This document shows positions 1 to 11,829 of a stretch of DNA of 64,000 nucleotides, in pieces. The number at the start of each line of letters is the position of its first letter. The stretch's first letter is position 1. The stretch lies in NCBI GenBank assembly GCA_025094145.1, contig JALLLS010000059.1, positions 1 to 64,000 on the forward strand, written 5' to 3'. The DNA is from Spinellus fusiger. Taxonomy: Eukaryota > Mucoromycota > Mucoromycetes > Mucorales > Phycomycetaceae. The notes under the pieces were generated by a model that was given only the letters and a program-made list of their open reading frames with translations, made no database searches and was not told the origin of the DNA. A program made the translations under genes and the position numbers.

Positions 1-27
1 ACCCGGGTTCAATTCCCGGTCGAAGAG
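1..27 (+). tRNA. 3' end of a tRNA gene (partial)
   Basis: The first 27 bases form a T arm (stem CCGGG/CCCGG around a TTCAATT loop at 8-14), a 7-nt acceptor 3' strand at 20-26 and a G discriminator at 27. A TTTT run follows at 28-31, as expected for an RNA polymerase III terminator. The anticodon lies outside the window, so identity is unknown; a G discriminator is compatible with Asp, Glu or Asn. A transposon cluster starts about 200 bp downstream. Confidence 0.75.
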
Positions 28-471
28 TTTTAACTTTTAATGTTGTTGATTTTAGTGTCTTTTTTATCTTGTTAAGGTAACTGATATGATAATTCAGTTT
101 TGTGATGACCCAATTATGAACACTCTGTAATGATAGGCAAGAATGACTATCTGTTGGCTCATAATGAAATAGATAGTTTAGAGAACTAGCATTCCATTGA
201 TGACTATTCATAATGATAAGAATAATCAAAACTTATTGTTGATGATCATTTAACTATAGTATAATTCTTATTTTTAAAATCTATTAAAATAAACTTGAGG
301 TACTCTTGAGGTAGAAAGCCTTAGAGGGGCTTGAGAAGTAGAAGGATGAACTTTTGGGTAGAGAAAGATACTTTATTCTGTATGTATAATTGTGTGTATT
401 TATACAGTTCAAAGTATTTTTTATTTTTTGGGTGTGGTTTGCTATTTGCACATTGGGCATATCAGCCACCC

Positions 472-1077
472 TGAGATTGTTTGGACAGGTAGATTAACAA
501 GACTGAACAAAGATAATTTTTATTGAGTAAAGAAAGGTTTACTATTTATACTTTTGGTGGGTGCTTATCCTTCAGTGGCTTCTACCTTATGGTAGGATAA
601 TCTATTCTACCTTATGGTAGTTATGATAGTCAACCTTATGGTAGAATTCACTCTCTTTGACCTTATGGTCAGTGTCTATATTGCTACCTTATGGTAGTAT
701 TAATAACTGCCACCTTATGGTTGGCTCATATGTTTTACTTAGTTGTAGTATTATTAGATTCAACCCTATGGTTGGTTCTTGGGATAAGCACTCCATTATT
801 GAAACCATTAATTATTATGAGTCTTTACTCAATTGACTCTGATAGGTCAATATTGTTCTGTTAGGATTATTAATGAAGATGGCTCTTGTTAAGTGTCCAA
901 TAGTACACTGAGCTTTAGAAGGTGATTTGTAGTTACAACCAATCAGTGAGATAATACAGAGATGTACTATGTTACTTGTGTGCACTCAAGCTTTCATAGA
1001 GTATTCTGAATGTCACAGCACACTACTTGTGTTGACTTATTCATAGAGAATCTTTGGATTGAAGTTGGAACACAACA
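472..1077 (+). repeat. Solo LTR, family A copy 1, with 5-bp target duplication
   Basis: The 606-bp unit starts TGAGATT and ends ACACAACA. It is flanked by the direct repeat CACCC at 467-471 and 1078-1082. Related copies lie at 10350-10877 and, inverted, at 13846-14373. The uninterrupted LINE copy near 44.4 kb shows the empty site, with a single CACCC (complement at 44397-44401). TG...CA ends with a 5-bp duplication fit a Ty3-type LTR. The internal region of its parent element is not in this window. Confidence 0.8.
582..774. promoter_or_regulatory. Phased array of CTACCTTATGGTAG-type palindromes inside LTR A1
   Basis: Seven variants of the 14-bp inverted repeat CTACC-TTAT-GGTAG start near 582, 607, 631, 657, 684, 710 and 761. 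Spacing is 24-27 bp, with one double step of about 51 bp. Diverged versions with the same spacing occur in LTR A2 (10463, 10514, 10540, 10565) and inverted in LTR A3. The regular period and preserved dyad suggest a tandem repeat whose palindromic core could bind protein; that role is inference. Confidence 0.5.
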
Positions 1078-1424
1078 CACCCTATGAGAACTTTTGGAAA
1101 AATAAGAATAAACATATAAACACTTCAAATACAACAGTGAAAAATAATAATGCAAATGAATGGGAAACAGAAAGAAAAGAGAATATAAAACCTTGAAATA
1201 AGGGGAAAATAATGAAAATGAGTGGAAATGATGGTAAAATGAGAATTATGAATAGACATCCAAAAGGCCATAAAGTCAGCAAGGAAAACAGGATACCAAA
1301 AAGATAACCATCATCCTGTGGCAATTCAAAATCCAACAAGGGATACTTAGAGCAAATTGGACAATCCTGAGGACAAAAATACAGCAACTACACTAGCAGC
1401 TTCTGGCTTTGCTAAATGTGTATT

Positions 1425-1614
1425 TGTTAAATTCAAAAGGGAATTAATCAGACTCAAAATGAGATAATTTTATTAAAACAATTTTGACATGTCTATTTAT
1501 ACTAAATAAACAAGTGGCTGTGTACTGAATATGATCTATTACTGTTTTAGGATGCTTGTCAAATAATGGCCTGTTCAGTAGACTTTAATATGCAGTGTCT
1601 TAACTATGAATTAC
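1425..1614 (-). repeat. Left (3') LTR of gypsy-1
   Basis: This 190-bp sequence aligns closely with 6854-7044, with scattered substitutions and small indels. Both start TGTTAAATT and share ...CTTAACTATGAATTAC at the right end. The divergence of the pair indicates an old insertion. Confidence 0.75.
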
Positions 1615-1871
1615 GTTGTAGAAAGGAGATGACTTAATAATTGGTCTGTGACTGCTACCATTGTCTTCATGATTACAACATAGCCCCTTCTCAGACAAGT
1701 GCATATTATAGTGATTTTCTTATAATGTACACAGATGGCTTTTGACATGCTTGTTAAGTAACTGATTGCTGTAATGTATTGGGTCAATAAAAACCTTGCC
1801 TGTAAAACCCAGTGGGACAAAAATACAAGGAAAAGACCTGTTATTACATTGGATATATATCCACTGATCAT

Positions 1872-4800
1872 TTAGGCAGAATTGTGGCTACATTTGTTTC
1901 TTGTAGCTTTCTTATGTGTATTAACTGTTTTTATAGTTTTATGTTTCTTAGATGGCTGACCAGTAGTACAACAACTCAAATATATTTCAATATGTTTTTT
2001 AGAGTCAAAGTGTTCTGTTGGTTCCCATGTGTCATCAGATGGGTCAGGGTAGCCTTTCCATCTCACTCTGTATAGGTAATTGCCATTAGAGTTCTTGTGA
2101 TCAATCACAGCTTGTACCTCATAATAAGTTTCTTTAAGCTCTTCAATTTCTGCATGGACAGCAGCACTACTGTTTGCAATAAGTTTGATGTGTGAAGTAG
2201 GGACATCTCTTGATAATAAGGATCCAGTTTTATCCTTGAGAACATAACTGCCATTCTTAGTTATGTTGTGAATGTAGAACAGTCTATCATTTTGAGCATC
2301 TAATTTGCTCTGTCTATTGACATTCTTTATCATTACTTTTGCCCCAACAGGGTACTGTTCTTGCACTACTCTGTGTGACTTGTTAAATTGTTTGTGATCT
2401 TTAAGCTGTGTATCTCTAATATGTTTGTGGAGTGCTGGTATGATGACTTCATTGACAAATGTATAGATTTCATCAATAAGTTTCATGTCAGCTTTCTCCA
2501 TTCAAATTGTAGGCTTAACATCCTGATAATTCTGGAACCCTGCAGGTTGCCAATTGAACATAACAGTGTATGGTCTCAATTTATGTAAACAAGCATATCT
2601 GCAGTTCATTGCATACTGTGCATAATTGAGGTATAAATCCCAATCCTGACCTTTACTGCATAGTTCTTTAATGATGGTACATTTGGCCAAACCAACATAT
2701 GCTTTATTGACTGAATTACCCATTGGAGAATATGGTAGAGACAGTTGTCAATCAATACCACTCATTTCAATAAGATTTGTGACAATCTCATTTACAAACT
2801 CAGTACCATTGTCACTGTTGATAATCTTTGGGAAACCAAATAATGAAAATATAGACAGAAGTTCTTTTGCAATGGTTGTACTGTGTTTATCAGGCAATGC
2901 TCTTAGATTGGTGAACCTGGAGAAGTAATCAACCATCACTAGCATGAAATTATTGCCACTTGATGAGGTAATGTCAAATGAGCCAAGATCCATGCACCAA
3001 TGATCTAGTGGTTGATTTGGCAGCACTGACTTTGGAGGATGATAACCCACTTTGGTAATATTGAATCTATTACACTCAAGACATTCACTTATGATGCATT
3101 GAATATCTTTTTACATATTAGTCCAATGTACACTGTCATGATGTAATTGGTTTTCAATACTTTGCAATCCAAAATGCCCCAATAAATGAGTCTTGAAAAT
3201 AAGATCATCTCTCTCATGAGCAGGTGGCATCATGTACTCAGCAAACTTGAGTGTTCTCATAATGGGATTATCATTCTCTTGTTCAGTTTGTATTGGTGAA
3301 TTATCTTTTTTCACACTTGAAGATGGCTGTTCACTTATTGACACTTTACTTGTATTACTTCTGAAGGCATCTGAACAAGACTTCTTTACTGGTCTGTATG
3401 AATATTTCTGTTTACCCACTATGTTTTCTACTTTGCTCTTCTTGTCATTAGCAGAACTACCCCCTTCCAAGATGACAACATTGTCATCATTGTTAGAGTA
3501 CAGGCAACTCAAACAGTCTGGAATAAGATTCTTATAACCAGGAAGATAAATACAATCAAAACAATAGGCAAAGATACATTCCCACCACCCTAGCATAAGT
3601 GCATTAGGTGTTTCCTGAGTATTAAGGTATATCAGGCTCTTGTGGTCTGTATGTAAGGTAAATGGAATAAGATATAACCACTTATGGAACTTGGTAAATG
3701 TATAAACAACAGCCAGTAGTTCTTGCTTAGTAGTACTGTAATTTCTTTCAGATACAGAAAGTTTACGGGAGACCATAGCAATATACCTTATGTCACCATC
3801 AATGACTTGATAAAGCATACCACCAATACCAGTTATCAAGGCATCTGTAGCCACATGAAAACAATAGTGTAACTCAGGTGGGGATATGACAGGTGCATTG
3901 GCCAAGGCAATCTGAAGATTATAGAAAGCCTTCTCATGACATTTGGTCCAACAATCTTTAAGGCTGCCCAAATTACAAAGATCATCCAATGGTGCAGCAA
4001 TATCTAAGAAAGACAGAATTACTGACCAAAAGAAGTTCATAAAGCCAAGATAGCATTGGATCATTTTTCCAGTGGTAGGAATAGGCCACATATGAGCATT
4101 TGCCACTTTGCAAGGATCAGGTAGAAGCTGACCATTGATTAGAGACCAACCCAAAATGTGTATGCTACACTGAGCAAATACAATTTTATCAGAGTTCAGT
4201 ACCAGGTTAGCTTGTGTTAGGCAACTGATAACTGTAACCACACACTCAGTATGATATGAGAGTGGTGGATTGATACTTATTACAATATCATCAATGTAAA
4301 CATTGATGTAGGGTAAATCTTCAAATAAATTTGTAAGGACCTATTGAACTACATTGCCTACAAAAGCAATACCAAAACAAGCCTTTATAAAACAGAATTG
4401 TCTGTTTGTATAAGGACAAGTAAAGGATAACTTTTCTCTGTCTTCTTCTGCAACCAAGAAGCTTGTAAAACAAGAGTGAGTGTCTAGTATAGTGTGAATT
4501 GGAGCTGCACCAATACGTTGATGGATAGAAGATATAAGTGGTAGCTGTTGTCTATCATTGACTATGAGAAGTTGATTTACAAGACAAACATCACAAACAA
4601 TTCTGGGTTTATCATAGGAAGGATTACCCTGAGAATCTTTCTTCTTTACTACTAGCAACAGGCTATTATATGTAGTGTGTGAGGGAGCTTTTTCAATTAC
4701 ACCTTCATTTTGCCACACTTCCAACTGTTTTAACACAGCAGGACAATAAGCAATAGGCAGGTCATATTGTTGTTTATAAGCAACATATCCTGGTTTATTT

Positions 4801-5741
4801 TTTAAATGAATAATAGCACCTGGTAAATTGCAGTATGTATTACTTATGTCTATCAGTGAATTCTTTTGTAACAATTTGCTGACTTTGTTGAACATGGGTT
4901 GACATTCATTTTCATCACCAAAAGGATCATTATTAGGTTTGATAAAATCAGGATATATTAGATCTGGCTTCTTTGGTCCAGTAATATCAAAGTGAGAGCT
5001 GACCAATCCAGTGATGCCAATATTCAATCAATGCAAGATATCCATACCAAGACAAATAGAAACATTTTCATAAGAAAAGAATGGAAACACTTCAAACATA
5101 TGTGTTACAAGCAATTTATTGTAAAAGACATTCATCATAATGGAGCCTAGTCTTTTGTAAGTTGCACTACTGTGGGCAAGCTGCACAACACCACTCTGCT
5201 CATTCAGAGGCTTGGTTCCATGGGCTTCAAAGAAGGCTGGGACAACAGAAGAAAAGGATGCACCCATGTCAATGAGTGCATAGCACTTGACATTTTCTAC
5301 AATAACAGGAACAATTAATGAGTTAGATTTCAAACCAGGACATTTTGAGAATCTGTTATTAAACTTACATGCCTGTGCTTGCATTGCCACCATCAGAAAC
5401 TCCTCATCTGACAACTCCATGTCAGTTGATGAGGGCACAATGGTAGGTGTGGCCTCTACATTCATAGACCTCTGCACCAGTGATGGCCAATCCCTGGGTT
5501 TGCTACCTGAGCATCTGTGCTCAGGTGTCCAGTCAGGTGCATGGCACTTAAAACATGCACCTTTCTTGGCTCTGGTTTTACTCACTCCTCCACTTGCTGC
5601 TGCCTTGCAGTCCTCAGTTTGGTGGGTAGTTACTTGATGGTACAAGCAAAAGACATTACTACCTTTACAAACTTTGACTGCAGGGGACAAAGAAGAATAC
5701 TTGGAGCATTTAGCTCCCATATCCCTATCTTCATGGCTCAT
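1872..5741 (-). pseudogene. gypsy-1 pol: protease, RT, RNase H, integrase, chromodomain; five in-frame stops
   Basis: From 5741 downwards: a CCHC-like zinc knuckle (CFKCHAPDWTPEHRC), an aspartic protease motif with Met in the usual Thr/Ser place (IDMGAS), RT with an intact YIDD box near 4280, RNase H, an integrase HHCC finger and core, and a C-terminal chromodomain (YRVRWKGYPD...TWEP). The frame stays the same throughout but is cut by TGA at 5028, TAG at 4341, TAA at 3111, TGA at 2748 and TGA at 2502. Each stop could come from a single C-to-T change on the coding strand. The RT active-site box falls between two broken pieces. Such an element would direct reverse transcription and chromatin-targeted integration if intact; this copy cannot. 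Confidence 0.85.
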
Positions 5742-5820
5742 GGATTGCTTTGCAGCAGAGCCTCTACCTTCATTTCACCAAAACAGTCAGCCACCTCCTG
5801 TGCTGTTTGGCAAATGAATT

Positions 5821-6834
5821 TTATGTCCTTTTTTGCTGAGGGGTGCACTTCATGAGAGCCAGCTTCAAATCATGCTCAAACTTATCTGGTAATGCCTTCA
5901 TAAAATGCTTCACCAACACATGTGTGTCAGTTACCCTAGCCTTTCTTCTTACCATGTTGAAGCAATCTATGAAAGAGGACACAAATTCACCATCTCTTTT
6001 CCTCATGGTTTGCAATTTTTCTAAGGCAGCATCCACCTGGTCACTATGGTTTCCACCATAGTGTGCAGTATACACTTTCTTAAACACATCCCATGTTTTG
6101 ACAGCAGTAGACTTCTTGTATCTACCAAACCATTCAGCTTGACTGTTTGGTAGACACAAGGGAAGGAGACAAACCCAGTTTTGGTTCACATCTAAACTAT
6201 ATGAGTCCAAAACATTCTCAAAACTCCTATAGCAAGCAGGCAGATCTTCCAGGACAACTCTGGAAGCATCCACCACCTTTCCCTGCCATTGGAAGTATGG
6301 CAGGTTTCTGGGTACAATACAACCTATATTCCCCCAAGTTAAAGGTGAGTTACTTTTTTGCACAACAGGAAGAGGATTTCCACCCATGCCGGTAATCTGG
6401 GAATGCTGCTTTAGCTGTTTCCAAATGGCACCTACAGTGTGAAAGTCCTTCTTTACTTGCTCATACTCAAGGAATAGGAGATCTGTCTCAGATACAACTC
6501 CTACCCTGTTTGCAACTTTTGTTGTCAGAGCTGCAACTTTAAAGGCCAAGGCCATGTACAATCTATGTATACTAGTGCTAGCCAAAACTAGACTACTGCA
6601 CTCATTGTTTGCAGGACACACAACCAAAACCACTGGGGACTCCAACACAGATGCAGGGTGCTCCACCATGGATACAGGGGAAGACTCAAAATCCATGCTT
6701 TCCAAGAGGAAAGACAGACTAGCAGGGGACACAGGCTGGACACTCTCATTGAGCAAAACCTCAGAAAAGGAAGACAAGGGGGAAAGACCAGAGAAGGACA
6801 ACATGTTGGTTTTGTAGTAAAAAAAAAGTATCAA
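5821..6834 (-). pseudogene. gypsy-1 gag-like capsid frame
   Basis: A 337-residue open frame whose C-terminal half matches the retrotransposon gag family pattern (motifs QAEWF, LEKLQTMRKRDGE, FMKALPDKF). It lies directly inside the right LTR, upstream of the protease frame. The step from this frame to the next (5742-5820) requires a frame change and meets stops. I read this as decay rather than a programmed shift, although one cannot be excluded. Confidence 0.75.
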
Positions 6835-6853
6835 AAAGATAAGATTAAAAAAA

Positions 6854-7044
6854 TGTTAAATTTGAAAGGGAATTAATCAGACTCAAGAATGAGATACTTT
6901 TATTAAAACAATTTTGACATCTCTATTTATACTAAATAGACAGGTGACTGTGTTATTGAGAATAATCTATTACTGTTTTAGGATACTTGATAATAATGGC
7001 CTGTACAGTAGACTTTAATATGTAGTGTCTTAACTATGAATTAC
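6854..7044 (-). repeat. Right (5') LTR of gypsy-1
   Basis: This 191-bp partner of 1425-1614 starts TGTTAAATTTG and ends at or just before the ACACACCC terminus of the next element at 7043. The adjacent internal sequence is A/T-rich, without an obvious tRNA-complementary site. That would be compatible with self-priming as in Tf1/sushi-type chromoviruses, but this is not demonstrated. Confidence 0.7.
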
Positions 7045-7392
7045 ACACCCAAAGATTTTTAGGATATATAAGGAAATATTCTGAGGATAAAATCAAAATC
7101 TTCTTATGATTGACTAATGTGTCTGAAAATGCCTTTTTGTTGTCCAGAGGGTCGATTTCAAACTCTGCCTGCCTATCAGAACAAAGATAATTGACTTTGC
7201 AATTATAAAGTAGAAAATTGGCTGTAAAGACAAAAAATAGAACAAGAATCACCCCAAAATTATAACTCAGTCACTGATATTCCTCTCTTAACATAATGTG
7301 TTATCCATAAGCCCACAGTATTTGCAGCATAACAATGTTTAAAAAAATATTTATTGTGGGACTTGCACTGATTTGACTCTAATGGTCATTGT

Positions 7393-10300
7393 TCAAAAGA
7401 GAGAGCCAAACTTACTTACATTGAGCACAGTACATTCATTCATTGACTGAATGTCAACTGCCTTTACAACTACTACACTATCATAGCTCACTTCAACAGT
7501 GGTGCTCAAGGGCAAGACAACATTGTTTCCAATGCTATCCTTTTGACCCAAGGAAAAAATAGTGTGAGAGTTGGGGCTTTCTACAGCCAAGGTAAGATAT
7601 TGCAGGTGGGTAGATGGAGTTTGATCTGAGGCTAATTGAAAGTTGTATGGCACAATGGTGGCCATATTCTTTTTTCTGTCAATGGCAACAATCTTACCAA
7701 AGACAGGGGAAGCACCAGAAGAAAAGGAAAGGAGACCAGCCAGACCAACAACAATGCTTTTTGAGCTGCTGTTGTTATCAGCAAGCTCATGGGAGAAAAC
7801 AAGGGGACATATATGCTGAAGCAGCTTTACCTCAGCACCAGTAGTAAAGAGGCCACTGTGGCCTGGTACCTTCCAGTATCCACCCTGAAAAATGTGTGTT
7901 GAGATACACTTTTCCCCAAAAGACACAGCAACATCCCAAGAAGGTGACTGCCTGTTGGTGTGCAGTATGTGTTCCTGGATGAACTTGTTGAACTGTTTAC
8001 CTCTCTTCATCTCATAGCAAACTGGTGAACCAAAATGCAAGATATTATTGAAAATAGCAGGCTTGACCACCTATTCTTGTAGAACCTATTATAGCTATTC
8101 CATATATGTAAAATGTAAATTAGTATAAATAGTGAGAAGAAATGCACCCTTTGCATTTTTGAGAAATATAATCTTATTATTCCAAACAGTACACTTTTGC
8201 TTAAAGATTTCAAACAATATCTTCATACAGGTGGTGAAGAAGATGCATCTTTAGGGTGCTGCTGATGGATGTCTTCTTTGCAGATGCATTTAGAGCTGGC
8301 AGTTTGTCATACAAGTTGATAGAAGCAGCCAACTTTTTCATGGCAGATCTCACCTTATCCACATACATGTCCAAACATGCCTCAATATCCTGCATGTAAA
8401 GAAGAGACACAAGCAAACCAAGCTTGCAAAACAATCAAGGATGATTGCTTTCAAGTTGTTGTTGCTTATGAATCTTTTTTGGGTGAGATCACACAGGATG
8501 GTGGGCATTTGCTGAACAACAATCTTGAACTCTCTACCAAGATAAGACCCACACAGGTGAAATGGAGTATGGTGCTTTCTTGAGAAAGCTTTAGAGCTGT
8601 ACTTGGAGAAGCTTTCTTCCAAGTGCTTGACTTCCTTCTCAGTGTAAAAGGGCACCATGCCAATCACAAGATGCTTAGCAACACCAAGAAGATGGTGTGG
8701 AGTATCTCCACTGGGCAATCCATGGTGGATCCCATGACTCAAGAGACAAGAGTGCTTTACTCCAGTCAAATTGTAGCCAGTGCTGGGGTTACTTCTGAGA
8801 CTGTTGTTATCAGGGTTGCTGTCACAACGTTGGCACATCTCCACCAACTCTTCTTTTGTTCTGGAAGGGGCATCACCTTCCTGCTCCACTGCTCCACTTC
8901 CACATCCATTTCTCCAGTGGCACTTTCTACATGGCAGATTGGCCCTTGCACCAAGACTACATGCAATTGCCACATGCATGGGATTATCTGCCATGATGAG
9001 GTGAAGCACACCAACAACAAGGACAGACTCACCAAACTCTACATCAAACATCTCTATGCCTCTCTCCAATGCCTTGAGGTCCTTTACCAGCTCTGAAAGC
9101 ATCTCCATTGCTGATAGCTTGTTGCTGGTACAGAGAAACAACAGATTCTCAACCTTGTTCTGCTCTTTGAGAGGCATGGTAGCAGGAGACATAACCCAAC
9201 TCTCTGATTTGTTCCACTTCTTAGTGATATTGCTACTTGTGTCATCCAAAAACAAGTTCAGAGGCACAATTTTCATTAGCATGAACTGTTTGTTGGGATT
9301 GGTGGTGACTCTTTTGAGTAGGTGGTAGGTAGTAGAGTTGGTGTGGGAGTGGGTGGGAAGTTGGACATCTCTAACAATGTCTAGAAGAACAATGTTGTTG
9401 ACAAAAAAACCAGGTGCTTCCTTGTAAGCCTCAGCCATCAACCTATCACATGAAGTGAAGAAAGAGGCAAGCTTATATGTTGCTGTTGTTGTTATTCCTT
9501 CACCAGGAGAAGTGCACACAATATCTCCTACCCAGAGATCTACAGAGGAGCCATTGATGTTGACAGCCACCATGGGGTGCTGGAACAGTGGATGTGTTCT
9601 CCACTTCTTTCCTTAATGGGGCAAAACACTCTGGTTGGGTGTTTTGTCAGGCAAGGCAGAAAGCATTGCTGTTTTAAGGGGGCTGGCGGCAAGGAGCTTT
9701 AAGTGCTCAGATGGTTTATTCATCAAGAACTCATAGGTGGTGGTGGTGGTGGGGGGCAAGTCTTTGCATGTCTCAACCACTGCAACTTGGTGGGTGGTGG
9801 TAGGGAACTTGGGGACTTTGCTCTTTGTTCTCTTCTCAAGGTTGAGGATCCTGTCCAAGGCAGGCATGTTTTCTTGGGGGTTGGCAAGAGTGGCATCCCT
9901 AACATCCTTGCACAAAGACACAACCTTCCCTGCAAGTGCCTTGGAAAAGCAACTCTTATTCTTGGGAAAGAAACAATGCAAGATTATCTCTAATCTTGAA
10001 GAGAATGGGAATATGCCCTCCACAAAGACAGTCTCCTCAAAAGCATTGTTGTTGCTGTCAAACTCCTCTTCTCCAGCAGCCCAAAGAGGTTCTTCTTTGA
10101 GCACTTCCTCAGCTTTAACAATCTCTGGCTCATCATCACTCTTCTCTTCTACACAGAAGACTGTGGTGATGGCAGAGAGAGGTCTGTAAACAATAGCAAT
10201 AAAGCATGATAAGTTTGGTTCTTATTATTCTATGCCTCTATTTCTATAATAAATACCAAGAAGAAGTAATCTTGGGACTATTCAAAGTAGAGAATGAGCA

Positions 10301-10978
10301 ACATTACTTTTAGACTTAAGATTAATCTTATATGTTGTGGGTGGCAGTGTGTGATTATTCAGACAAGTAGAAAGTAACAAGACTGAACAAAGATAATTTT
10401 TATTAAGTGAAGAGTGGTTCATTATTTATACTTTTTGTGGGTGCTTATCCTTCAGTGGCATTCTACCTTTTGGTAGTTAATGATTAGTCCATGGCATAGC
10501 TTATTGATAGATGCAACCATATGGTTGGTGTAGATGATTTATCCTATGGTAGTTTACATAGGTGTAGCCTTATGGTTGGTTCATTGAATAAGCACACCAT
10601 TATAGAGCCATCTATTATGTCTTTACTTTTAATTGCCTTTGATAGGTCTTATTTAATCCACTAAGGATTTATAGATGAAGGCAGCTCATTAAGTGTCCAA
10701 TAATAATTTGAGCTTAGAAGGTTGATTTGTAGTTATGACCAATCAGTGAGATAATACAGAGATGTACTATGGTACTTGTGTGCACTCAAGCTTTCATAGA
10801 GTATTCTGAATGGTACAGCATACCACTCGTGTTGACCAATTCATGAAGAATCTTTTGATTGAAGTTGGAACACAACACAGTGTGTTCTTTCATATTTCCT
10901 TTTGTTTTGAATGTCTTTTTGCAGACAGTGCAGGTGGGAATTTCACTTTTCTTGAAGTTGATGGTGGTGAAAGACATG
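7393..10978 (-). pseudogene. Transposase-like gene of Plavaka-like element, copy 1
   Basis: The likely start is the Met at 10978, followed by a C2H2 finger (CTVCKKTFKTKGNMKEH) that is split by LTR A2. The body continues at 10104-9613, 9573-8350 and 8070-7393. Conserved pieces include an ADNPMHVA segment, a CRKCHW zinc motif, a GVAKHLV motif and a C-terminal FGSPVCYEMKRGKQFN segment. Copy 2 keeps the same order. Frame breaks near 8.35-8.43 kb and 9.57-9.61 kb and the LTR inactivate this copy. It contains about two CG dinucleotides in 2.8 kb. I cannot name catalytic residues with confidence. Confidence 0.6.
10350..10877 (+). repeat. Solo LTR, family A copy 2, with TSD CAGTG
   Basis: This 528-bp LTR starts TGTGATTATTC and ends GGAACACAACA, flanked by CAGTG at 10345-10349 and 10878-10882. 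It contains a TATTTATA stretch near 10430 and the diverged 25-bp-phased palindromes. It sits inside the first zinc finger of the transposase gene, between the two zinc-binding histidines. It is nearly identical, in inverted orientation, to 13846-14373. Confidence 0.85.
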
Positions 10979-11829
10979 GTAAGGAAGATTTCAATATAAG
11001 AAGAGAGTGAGTTATTTGACTTGTGAATTTTGACTTGATAAATTATTGAAAAGTGAAGGCTAGAGTAATATGTTACCAAAATCAAAATATTTTCTTATTC
11101 TTTGGTCAGTTATTATTTTTCAATTTCTCACACTGCCCCTACAACTCAACACCCAAGTACTCATCAAGATGAACATAACTGAGCAAGGTAATGTACTATT
11201 ATTAACAAAGAGAAATAATAGAAGGAGGTGATAGACACTACCAAAGGCTATTTTTGAGATAAAAAGGTAAGCAGTGTCATTATCTGGGCTTGAGCTCATT
11301 GCAATGTACAAGACAAAGTACTGACTCTTCTTCTAATAGATGATATATGGCTTATTATTCTAAAGACAAGTATTAAGTACAAGGTAAGTTTACTATCTTG
11401 ATTGAATTATTACTAATACACTCTTCTGTTATTAGACAAGTTAAGACTCTTCTCAAGTCAGTCCCAAGTGGTCTTCTTCCTTCTATACTGTCTAAGGTGT
11501 CTAGGTTGTCTAGGGTATACTCCTGAGCATAGTTATCTATTTTTCAAGGATAAAGCACAAGGCTTTTAGGTTGTGGATTCTATTGCTATGAAGGAATATG
11601 CCTAGAACAGCAGTAGCTATAGTAATAGTATATTATTAGCTACAGTATTATTAGCTATATTATTATAATAAACAATTTTATTCATAATGTTGTGATATTA
11701 ATTTCCTTTTATGGATAGTGGCACCTCTAGTAGAAAAGCCAGCTAAAAGAAGAAAGAAATGAAGGGACACATTCCATTACATTTCAATAATATCATAGTT
11801 GGAAGTATTAGCATATAAAATATAGTATA

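Larger units (their letters stand above)
240..1424 (-). mobile_element. LINE 3'-end remnant, split by a solo LTR
   Basis: Both sides of the solo LTR (about 240-466 and 1083-1424) match one repeat that occurs again near 42.42-42.64 kb and, inverted, at about 44.14-44.45 kb. At 44 kb it follows a LINE-type reverse-transcriptase C terminus. The minus-strand frame at 1082-1387 resembles the plus-strand frame at 44138-44425 (shared LPQ-DGY motif and a hydrophobic tail). It is a degenerate transposon 3' region, not a host gene; the outer limits are approximate. Confidence 0.6.
1425..7044 (-). mobile_element. Ty3/gypsy chromodomain retrotransposon (gypsy-1)
   Basis: Direct repeats of about 190 bp at 1425-1614 and 6854-7044 (each starting TGTTAAATT) flank gag- and pol-like frames on the minus strand. 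Gene order is gag, protease, reverse transcriptase, RNase H, integrase, chromodomain, which is the chromovirus order. I see no tRNA-like primer-binding site next to the right LTR and no matching target duplication. The right end abuts the terminus of the Plavaka-like element. The copy is inactivated by in-frame stop codons and is very CpG-poor. Confidence 0.85.

Noticed and set aside
582..774. CRISPR-like appearance of regularly spaced repeats
   Set aside because: Repeats are 14-bp imperfect dyads with about 11-bp spacers inside a eukaryotic LTR, and no cas genes are present.
5742..5820. Programmed gag-pol frameshift in gypsy-1
   Set aside because: The junction contains stops in more than one frame and the element carries many other disabling changes, so decay is the simpler reading.
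11120..11311. Small frame conserved between 11.1 kb and 26.5 kb (SSPD...FVNNSTLPCSVM...LMST)
   Set aside because: It lies in the 5' leader of the Plavaka-like element; similarity of two related repeat copies alone does not show that it is translated.
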